In this document: in pieces, positions 6,160 through 10,307 of the stretch
Position numbering within the stretch: position 1 is the stretch's first letter
Layout: every line of letters begins with the position of its first letter
NCBI GenBank assembly: GCA_964596405.1
Contig: CAZQSS010000032.1
Coordinates: 1 to 10,307, forward strand
Direction of reading: 5' to 3'
DNA: 10,307 nt
Origin: CAZQSS01 sp964596405
Lineage (GTDB): Bacteria > Patescibacteriota > Patescibacteriia > Magasanikbacterales > UBA10003
Made by a program: the position numbers and the translations under genes
Notes under the pieces: generated by a model
Database searches by the model: none
What the model saw: only the letters and a program-made list of their open reading frames with translations
What the model was told of the DNA's origin: nothing

Positions 6160-6188
6160 ATAGTAACACCCTACCAAAAACCTGTCAA
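6160..6188 (-). promoter_or_regulatory. Strong sigma70 promoter of nrtR
   Basis: The minus strand carries TTGACA (-35, 6183-6188), exactly 17 nt, then TACTAT (-10, 6160-6165). Transcription would start near 6153, about 16 nt before the nrtR ATG. Confidence 0.85.
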
Positions 6189-6241
6189 GTCCTCTACCCC
6201 AGATTTATCCACACCCTCCTATTATTCGCCCACCTTTTTAA

Positions 6242-6270
6242 TGGACGAAAATTGCCAAACAAACTATACT
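6242..6270 (+). promoter_or_regulatory. Promoter of the DUF6629-like gene
   Basis: TGGACG (6242-6247), a 17-nt spacer and TATACT (6265-6270). The predicted start is near 6277, only about 14 nt before the ATG at 6291, where no ribosome site is visible. It is divergent from the nrtR promoter. Confidence 0.55.
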
Positions 6271-6290
6271 TAAAGCCTAACCCCGATCCT

Positions 6291-6908
6291 ATGTGTTTTT
6301 CCGCTACTGCCAGTTTTACCGCCAGCGCCGTCTTGGGCTTCGTGGGCGCCGCCACCCTAATTAAAACCCAAAACAAAAAAGCCTGGCTCTTGGCGGCCGT
6401 GCCCATGTTATTTTCATTGCAACAATTTGTTGAAGGGTTGCTTTGGTTATCACTGCAAAGCCGGCCGGAATACACCCTCCCCCTGACATACATCTTTTTA
6501 TTTTTTGCTCTCTTACTCTGGCCCATCTATGTGCCCGTCATGGCCATGATAATGGAGCCTCACAAAATTAGACGCCGAATTCTCTTTGGTTTTTGTATCA
6601 TCGGGGCGGTCATCGGCATATTGTTTTACGCCAGTTTTTTCATTAAACCCGAAGCCGCCCGCGTAGTTAATCAATGCCTCTACTACCCTAATCCGGCGCC
6701 TTATCCAACGCTCCTAAGTTATCTTTATATCCTCATTACCGTCGGTTCGGGCATCGTTTCCAGTCGGCCAATCCTCAAATTATTCTGCGTTCTTCTTTTG
6801 ATTTCTTCTCTTGTCACCTGGCTCGTTTACACCGTTAATTTTATATCGGTCTGGTGCTTTTTTGCGGCCATTATCAGCGGCATTCTTTATTTCCAACCAC
6901 AAAAATGA
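6291..6908 (+). CDS. DUF6629-type multi-pass membrane protein
   Basis: A 205 aa integral membrane protein of unknown function. Its N-terminus MCFSATASFTASAVLGFVGAAT followed by PMLFSLQQFVEGLLW is the hallmark of the DUF6629 family as I know it. About seven hydrophobic segments are visible: near residues 8-24, 32-50, 64-83, 99-117, 141-157, 164-180 and 184-199. Charged loops lie between some of them (KTQNKKAW, EPHKIRRR). The start is set at 6291 because the family begins with MCFSATASF and because a promoter ends at 6270; upstream in-frame sequence to 6102 overlaps the nrtR promoter. It stands alone between divergent nrtR and tRNA-Glu, and no partner is suggested. Confidence 0.85.
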   Translation: MCFSATASFTASAVLGFVGAATLIKTQNKKAWLLAAVPMLFSLQQFVEGLLWLSLQSRPEYTLPLTYIFLFFALLLWPIYVPVMAMIMEPHKIRRRILFGFCIIGAVIGILFYASFFIKPEAARVVNQCLYYPNPAPYPTLLSYLYILITVGSGIVSSRPILKLFCVLLLISSLVTWLVYTVNFISVWCFFAAIISGILYFQPQK

Positions 6909-6932
6909 TTTTTTGTCTGAACAAAAAATCAT
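6905..6932 (+). terminator. AT-rich hairpin after the DUF6629-like gene
   Basis: ATGATTTTTTGT (6905-6916) pairs perfectly with ACAAAAAATCAT (6921-6932) around a CTGA loop and overlaps the stop codon. There is no T-run after it on +, so termination is uncertain. A second weak stem (CATCCT 6930-6935 with AGGATG 6957-6962) overlaps it. Confidence 0.4.
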
Positions 6933-6974
6933 CCTAAGGCCGCCCCAGACGACCGAAGGATGTGGGTTTCTCAT

Positions 6975-7003
6975 TTGACTTTTCAAGTTAAATTTGATAT
7001 TTT
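6975..7003 (+). promoter_or_regulatory. Promoter of tRNA-Glu
   Basis: TTGACT (6975-6980), a 17-nt spacer and TATTTT (6998-7003). The predicted start is near 7010, a few nucleotides before the mature tRNA 5' end at 7014. Confidence 0.75.
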
Positions 7004-7013
7004 AGTTTCACAC

Positions 7014-7088
7014 GGCCTCATCGTCTAATGGTTAGGACACCAGGTTTTCATCCTGGTAATCGGGGTTCGATTCCCCGTGGGGCTACCA
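7014..7088 (+). tRNA. tRNA-Glu (anticodon UUC)
   Basis: A complete cloverleaf: acceptor GGCCTCA (7014-7020) with TGGGGCT (7078-7084), D stem GTCT/GGAC, anticodon stem CCAGG/CCTGG with loop TTTTCAT (anticodon TTC, reads GAA/GAG), short variable region, and T arm CGGGG-TTCGATT-CCCCG. Discriminator A is followed by an encoded CCA. The first acceptor pair is G1-U72, a wobble, which is less usual than a Watson-Crick pair. Confidence 0.97.
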
Positions 7089-7093
7089 AAAAA

Positions 7094-7119
7094 GACTTTG
7101 TTTGAACAAAGCCTTTTTT
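7094..7119 (+). terminator. Rho-independent terminator of tRNA-Glu
   Basis: CTTTGT (7096-7101) pairs with ACAAAG (7106-7111) and the outer A-run pairs with the T6 tail (7114-7119). It starts 5 nt after the CCA end. Confidence 0.85.
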
Positions 7120-7133
7120 GTTTAACCGATTTG

Positions 7134-7142
7134 TGTTATACT
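7134..7142 (+). promoter_or_regulatory. Extended -10 promoter of the 41 aa ORF
   Basis: TGTTATACT is an extended -10 (TGn + TATACT). No good -35 lies 17 nt upstream (only the terminator T-run). The ATG follows 12 nt later, so the transcript would be close to leaderless. Confidence 0.45.
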
Positions 7143-7153
7143 GTAAACACTAT

Positions 7154-7279
7154 ATGATAACCATACCTATTATAATCTTTCTGTTCGTGGTTTTCTTCGG
7201 CGTGATGATGCTTGGGCCGAAAACCAAACCGGCCAAACCCTTCAAGTCCTTCAAAAAAAACGATAACAAAAAGAAGTAA
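7154..7279 (+). CDS. 41 aa single-span membrane peptide with basic tail
   Basis: Residues 2-21 form one strongly hydrophobic helix (ITIPIIIFLFVVFFGVMMLG). A lysine-rich cytosolic tail follows, ending in KKNDNKKK. The positive-inside rule would place the N-terminus outside and the tail inside. It has its own extended -10 promoter and its own terminator (7291-7326), which is good support for a real gene despite its size. No ribosome site is visible. Function is unknown; small tail-anchored-like or regulatory membrane peptides look like this, but nothing more specific can be said. Confidence 0.6.
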   Translation: MITIPIIIFLFVVFFGVMMLGPKTKPAKPFKSFKKNDNKKK

Positions 7280-7290
7280 ACCCAGCTCTC

Positions 7291-7326
7291 AAAACAACCC
7301 TCTCTTTAAAAAGGGTTGTTTTGTTT
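7291..7326 (+). terminator. Rho-independent terminator of the 41 aa ORF
   Basis: AAAACAACCCT (7291-7301) pairs with AGGGTTGTTTT (7312-7322) around a 10-nt loop, with further T at 7324-7326. The flanking A-run could also serve the minus strand. Confidence 0.85.
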
Positions 7327-7353
7327 AAAAATTTTTGCTAAAATTAGCTTGCT

Positions 7354-7416
7354 ATGCCCAGTAATACAACCCCGCAAGTTCTGCCCGAGCAGAACAAAAA
7401 GAAACGGCGGATTTGA
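7354..7416 (+). CDS. Possible 20 aa basic peptide
   Basis: ATG to TGA encodes 20 residues ending in a basic cluster (EQNKKKRRI). An extended -10 (TGCTAAAAT, 7336-7344) ends 10 nt before the ATG, the same arrangement as the 41 aa ORF and tsaD. There is no ribosome site and no recognisable family. The case rests only on position and promoter; it may equally be a non-coding transcript. Confidence 0.25.
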   Translation: MPSNTTPQVLPEQNKKKRRI

Positions 7417-7465
7417 AGACTGGGTCATCAAAAAATAAACAATCTTTACTAAGACTAAATAAGCT

Positions 7466-7490
7466 CCCCGAGTGATGAAATCATGCGGGG
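7466..7490 (+). terminator. Hairpin upstream of tsaD
   Basis: CCCCG (7466-7470) pairs with CGGGG (7486-7490), with an inner TGAT/ATCA stem and GAA loop. The tail (TTGATATAC) is not a clear T-run and is also the tsaD extended -10, so it may terminate the small upstream transcript only weakly. Confidence 0.35.
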
Positions 7491-7491
7491 T

Positions 7492-7500
7492 TGATATACT
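7492..7500 (+). promoter_or_regulatory. Extended -10 promoter of tsaD
   Basis: TGATATACT is an extended -10 box. Only 4 nt separate it from the preferred tsaD ATG at 7505, so transcription would begin at or within a few nucleotides of the start codon. Confidence 0.4.
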
Positions 7501-7504
7501 GGGT

Positions 7505-8590
7505 ATGTTAATCCTCGGTATTGAAACATCCTGTGACGAAACTTCAATCGCCTTAGTTGAGGCTAAAGCCGGCCGGCTTGTTGTCCGCAAAAATTTGGTG
7601 GCCTCCCAGATTAAAATTCACCAAAAATACGGCGGCGTGGTGCCCGAGGTGGCGGCCCGCCATCATGTGGAAATTATCGCCCCGCTTTTAAAAGAAGCTT
7701 TGAAAGGTATTAAACCCAAAGATATTAACGCCATTGCCGTTACGGCCGGACCGGGGCTTGTAACCGCGCTTTTAGTCGGCGTGGAGACCGCTCGTACCCT
7801 GGCTCATCTCTGGAAAAAACCGCTCATCGCCGTTAACCATTTGGCCGGACACATATACGCGAATTGGCTCCAGTCAGTTAGCGAAATCCGAAATCCGAAG
7901 CACGAAATTCGAAACAAATCCCAAATCTCAAATCCTAAATTCCTAATTCATAATTCCTTATTCCCAATTCTCGTATTGATTGTGAGCGGCGGCCACACCG
8001 AATTGATTTTAATGAAAAAACATCTTGACTATAAAATCATCGGCCAGACCCGCGATGACGCGGCCGGCGAATGTTTTGACAAGGTGGCCAAGATACTCGG
8101 TCTTGCCTACCCCGGTGGTCCGGAAGTCTCCCACCGAGCCAAGCTGGGCAACCCGCGCGCCATCAACTTCCCTCGCCCAATGATGGACTCGCCTGATTTT
8201 GACTTTAGTTTTTCAGGTCTCAAAACCGCTGTTCTTTATTATGTTAAAGAACAAAGAGCAAAGAGCAAAGAGCAAGCGACGAACGATATTTGCGCGAGTT
8301 TTGAACAGGCGGCCGTGGATGTATTGGTGGCTAAAACTGTCCGCGCGGCCAAAAAATATAAAATCAAAACCGTAATGCTCGGCGGCGGCGTAGCGGCCAA
8401 TCGCCATTTGCAAACCGCCCTAGGCGTGGCCATCAAAAAAATATCTACTATCCAATATCTAATATCTGACTCACAGTACTACGCCGATAACGCCGCTATG
8501 ATTGCCGCGGCCGGCTATTTCCAGGCGCAAAAAAGAATTTTTACGCCTTGGCAAAAAATTGACGTTGACCCCAATTGGGAGTTACAATAA
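7505..8590 (+). CDS. tsaD: tRNA N6-adenosine threonylcarbamoyltransferase
   Basis: Transfers the threonylcarbamoyl group to A37 of ANN-decoding tRNAs, with TsaB and TsaE. The 361 aa product starts MLILGIETSCDETSIAL, the family N-terminus, so 7505 is preferred over GTG 7472 or ATG 7475. Motifs in order: NHLAGH (111-116; metal-binding H-x3-H), VSGGHTELI (160-168), DDAAGECFDKVAKILGLAYPGG (184-205), FDFSFSGLKTAV (232-243), GGGVAANRHL (293-302) and YADNAAMIA (326-334; metal Asp). It is about 25 aa longer than typical members. The extra length is mostly residues 127-156, encoded by a 7-nt-period repeat; two shorter arrays of the same period fall at about 248-257 and 313-322. All catalytic motifs stay intact and all arrays are open, so the enzyme is probably active. 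No ribosome site is seen; translation may be leaderless. Confidence 0.95.
   Translation: MLILGIETSCDETSIALVEAKAGRLVVRKNLVASQIKIHQKYGGVVPEVAARHHVEIIAPLLKEALKGIKPKDINAIAVTAGPGLVTALLVGVETARTLAHLWKKPLIAVNHLAGHIYANWLQSVSEIRNPKHEIRNKSQISNPKFLIHNSLFPILVLIVSGGHTELILMKKHLDYKIIGQTRDDAAGECFDKVAKILGLAYPGGPEVSHRAKLGNPRAINFPRPMMDSPDFDFSFSGLKTAVLYYVKEQRAKSKEQATNDICASFEQAAVDVLVAKTVRAAKKYKIKTVMLGGGVAANRHLQTALGVAIKKISTIQYLISDSQYYADNAAMIAAAGYFQAQKRIFTPWQKIDVDPNWELQ
7883..7973 (+). repeat. Heptanucleotide-period imperfect array inside tsaD (array 1)
   Basis: Thirteen consecutive 7-nt units drift from GAAATCC to ATCCCAA to ATTCCTA and keep exact 7-nt spacing throughout. Translation gives heptapeptide echoes such as EIRNPKH and EIRNKSQ. 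It lies in the linker between the metal-binding NHLAGH helix and the VSGGHTELI strand, where other TsaD proteins have only a short loop. Confidence 0.8.
8246..8273 (+). repeat. Heptanucleotide array inside tsaD (array 2)
   Basis: One AAAGAAC and three exact AAAGAGC units in tandem, encoding KEQRAKSKEQ within the region between FSGLKTAV and ICASFEQAA. Confidence 0.85.
8442..8469 (+). repeat. Heptanucleotide array inside tsaD (array 3)
   Basis: Four 7-nt units: TATCTAC, TATCCAA, TATCTAA and TATCTGA, encoding the variable stretch just before YADNAAM. Some of this similarity could come from coding constraint. Confidence 0.6.
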
Positions 8591-8595
8591 TAAAA

Positions 8596-8685
8596 CACAG
8601 ATCACACAAATTTTAATACGAATTTCACAGATCACAGATCTGTGATCTGTGTGTATCTGTGTCAAAATCTGCTTTATCTGTGTTT
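8596..8685 (+). repeat. Repeat and palindrome spacer between tsaD and prs
   Basis: CACAGATCACA occurs at 8596-8606 and 8626-8636. The second copy starts a perfect 26-nt palindrome (8626-8651, half CACAGATCACAGA). Further ATCTGTG or ATCTGC units follow up to the prs ATG at 8686. The spacer is almost wholly built from these words, leaving no promoter or ribosome site. The palindrome could act as a hairpin in the mRNA. Confidence 0.8.
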
Positions 8686-9654
8686 ATGGATAAACTTAAA
8701 ATCTTTTCTGACCTCTCCCACCCCAAATTAGCCCAGGAAATCTGCCAACACTTGGGTGTTACACTGGGTGATTCTAAAATCACCGTTTTTGGCAACGGCA
8801 ACCCGGTGGCGGAAATCTTTGAAAGTGTGCGCGGCGCCGACGTTTTTGTCATCGGCACCCAAGCGCCCATTGCCAGTGAAAACTTTTTTGCTTTTTGCGT
8901 GTTAATCAATGCTTTAAAATACGCTTCGGCCGGCCGCATTACCGCGGTGATGCCGTATATGTTTGAGTCGCGCTCCGATAAAAAAGATCGGCCGCGCATT
9001 TCCATTGTCGCCCGGCTGGTAGCTAAATTTATTGAAAAAGCCGGCGCTGATAAAGTGGTGGCGATTGATCTGCATTCACCGCAAATTCAGGGTTTTTTCC
9101 GGCTGCCAATGAATGTTTTGGATGCCGCTCCCCTGCTTTGTTCTCACTTAAAAAACCGATCATTTGATGACTATGTTTTAGTGGCCTGCGATTCTGGCGA
9201 AAGCAAAAAATTAGACCCGTTGCGCGCCTTTTTGCCGGAAAGTCTGCCCCTGGCCATGTTTGACAAGCGTAGAAAAACTTTAGGCGGCAAGCCGGAATTT
9301 GTGGATTTTATCGGTGACGTGGCCGGCAAAACCGCCCTTTTGGTTGATGATGAAATTTCGAGCGGCCACACCATTGCCGAAGCTTTAGCTTTTTTACGCC
9401 AACACTTGCCGCCCGAAAAACAACCTAAAGAAGTGCGGGTGATGGCCACCCACCCCATTTTATGCGGCAACGCTATCCAGACTCTCAATGAGGCCGGCAT
9501 TAAAGAACTGCTGGTAGTGGAAACCGTACCGGTGCCGTTGGAAAAAATCGCCGCGGCCAAGTTTGAAATGACAGTCCTTTCGCCGGCCGACCTCTTGGCC
9601 CGGGCCATCAAGATCATTCACGAAGAAGGTTCCATCAGCCAACTGTGGAAATAA
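8686..9654 (+). CDS. prs: Ribose-phosphate pyrophosphokinase (PRPP synthetase)
   Basis: Makes PRPP from ribose 5-phosphate and ATP, for nucleotide, NAD, His and Trp synthesis. The 322 aa product has VRGADVFVIG, the ATP-binding region PYMFESRSDKKDRPRISI (family: YARQDRKDRPR-type; Tyr-Ala-Arg-Gln is altered), DLHSPQIQGFF, FDKRR and the PRPP loop LLVDDEISSGHTI (usual VDDMIDTGGTI). These changes make it a divergent member, but the order and spacing are intact and the length is normal. ATG 8686 begins the conserved part (KLKIFSDLSHPKLAQEI). An in-frame GTG at 8659 would add 9 residues coded entirely by the repeat spacer and is less likely. No ribosome site is visible, so translation may depend on tsaD read-through or a cryptic signal. 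Confidence 0.93.
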   Translation: MDKLKIFSDLSHPKLAQEICQHLGVTLGDSKITVFGNGNPVAEIFESVRGADVFVIGTQAPIASENFFAFCVLINALKYASAGRITAVMPYMFESRSDKKDRPRISIVARLVAKFIEKAGADKVVAIDLHSPQIQGFFRLPMNVLDAAPLLCSHLKNRSFDDYVLVACDSGESKKLDPLRAFLPESLPLAMFDKRRKTLGGKPEFVDFIGDVAGKTALLVDDEISSGHTIAEALAFLRQHLPPEKQPKEVRVMATHPILCGNAIQTLNEAGIKELLVVETVPVPLEKIAAAKFEMTVLSPADLLARAIKIIHEEGSISQLWK

Positions 9655-9667
9655 CTGTAATAATTTT

Positions 9668-9696
9668 AAAAACCTCCCAATGCGGGGAGGTTTTTT
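9668..9696. terminator. Bidirectional terminator between prs and dnaE
   Basis: AAAAACCTCCC (9668-9678) pairs with GGGAGG and the T-run (9685-9696) around a 6-nt loop. The A-run on the left gives a U-tail for the minus strand, which suits the convergent genes. Confidence 0.9.
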
Positions 9697-9698
9697 AG

Positions 9699-10307
9699 TT
9701 AGATAATCTTTTTTATTTCCTCTTTAAACTCGGGCGTGGGGTTAATCAAAAATCCCGTATCAATTTTTTTATCCCCCACCGATAAAACGGCTTTGGTCTG
9801 ACCGGGATTTTTTTTAAAAATCTCTTTTAATTTTTCAATTGTCTCCGCGTTTAAATTTTGTTTAACCGGAATCAGCAGGCGCTGAACGGCCGACCCGCCG
9901 GCCGCGGCAATATAATTGCCAAATTTCTTTTTAATCTCCGGCGCATTTTGAGCAGTCAACGCTTCTACTTGCTCGGCAATCAGTTTTTTCTCGCCTTCGC
10001 GGTCCGAATGTTTGCCGATGACACAGATGGTTTTACCCTCTTCAAGCAAGTCTTTGGCCTGGGCATAAAGTCGCGGAAAAAAGACCACCTCTACCTGGCC
10101 GGTGGAATCCTGCAAATTGACAAAAAGCATGTGTTCGCCTTTTTTAGTTAAAATGCGCTTGGCTGAACTGACAAAACCGCAGACCGAAACCCACGGATTG
10201 ATTTTTTCCTGTTCAATAAACAAACTGTTGATGCGCGGAAAATCACCGCCCAAATATTTTTCCAACTCGGTAAACGGGTGCTCGGAAATATACAACCCAA
10301 TCAGTTC
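9699..10307 (-). CDS. dnaE: DNA polymerase III alpha subunit, C-terminal part (cut by window edge)
   Basis: The last 202 residues of the replicative polymerase; the frame runs off the right end of the window with no start. It opens with ELIGLYISEHPF, the conserved junction before the OB fold (usual ELLGFYVSGHPL). The OB-fold domain follows: VCGFVSSAKRILTKKGEHMLFVNLQDSTGQVEVVFFPRLY, then LLEEGKTICVIGKHS. The small C-terminal domain is present (IPVKQNLNAETIEKLKEIFKKNPGQTKAVL) and ends at INPTPEFKEEIKKII without a long tail. The OB fold helps bind single-stranded template DNA. The polymerase active site lies outside the window. Confidence 0.93.
   Translation of the reverse strand, partial: ELIGLYISEHPFTELEKYLGGDFPRINSLFIEQEKINPWVSVCGFVSSAKRILTKKGEHMLFVNLQDSTGQVEVVFFPRLYAQAKDLLEEGKTICVIGKHSDREGEKKLIAEQVEALTAQNAPEIKKKFGNYIAAAGGSAVQRLLIPVKQNLNAETIEKLKEIFKKNPGQTKAVLSVGDKKIDTGFLINPTPEFKEEIKKII

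Noticed and set aside
5451..6161. A catalytic Nudix hydrolase
   Set aside because: The Nudix glutamates are missing and a C-terminal NrtR winged helix is present.
7133..7150. GTGTT...AACAC inverted repeat around the -10 of the 41 aa ORF as a second NrtR site
   Set aside because: Only the outer five bases pair, the spacing differs from the nrtR palindrome (18 against 15 nt), and the core does not match.
7883..8469. CRISPR array or other direct-repeat spacer system
   Set aside because: Units are contiguous 7-mers without spacers and lie inside a coding frame.

Overview
The window reads as a compact chromosomal segment of an uncultured, probably reduced-genome bacterium. The style (short intergenic gaps, many single-gene units, several mRNAs with almost no leader, salvage-only NAD genes, tiny basic proteins) recalls Patescibacteria/Candidate Phyla Radiation genomes. 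That placement is an inference, and nothing in the window fixes the taxon. There are no phage, IS, CRISPR or rRNA genes.

Layout. (1) 1-716: a PAP2/Aur1-like membrane phosphatase on +, broken by one extra TC unit in a short TC run, then a bidirectional terminator. (2) 716-6188, all on -: an NAD salvage and NADP locus. In transcription order it holds nrtR (regulator with a dead Nudix box, a strong promoter and a palindrome touching its -10), pncA (nicotinamidase, broken in a run of five G), a NadD-NadK fusion, an unrecognised ~80-95 aa ORF between two terminators, a radical SAM protein of unknown role, and NH3-dependent nadE. The pncA leader is about 100 nt and can fold into three nested stems. 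(3) 6242-7500, +: a DUF6629-type membrane protein, tRNA-Glu(UUC), a 41 aa single-span membrane peptide and a 20 aa basic ORF. The two small ORFs lie just downstream of extended -10 boxes. (4) 7505-9654, +: tsaD, carrying three in-frame heptanucleotide-period repeat arrays, then a 95-nt repeat and palindrome spacer, then a ribose-phosphate pyrophosphokinase (prs). (5) 9699-10307, -: the C-terminal end of dnaE, convergent with prs across a bidirectional terminator.

How the genes fit together. PncA makes nicotinate, NadD converts NaMN to NaAD, NadE amidates NaAD to NAD, and the NadK domain phosphorylates NAD to NADP. Nicotinate phosphoribosyltransferase (PncB), the step that uses PRPP, is not in the window, though Prs nearby makes PRPP. 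NrtR probably senses ADP-ribose, as the known family does, and controls at least itself.

The most notable signals are the NadD-NadK fusion with an altered nucleotide-binding motif, the 7-nt-period repeats that stay open inside tsaD, the structured pncA leader with helically spaced TTAGC repeats at its promoter, and three separate one-step frame breaks at short simple runs (sequencing error or real decay).
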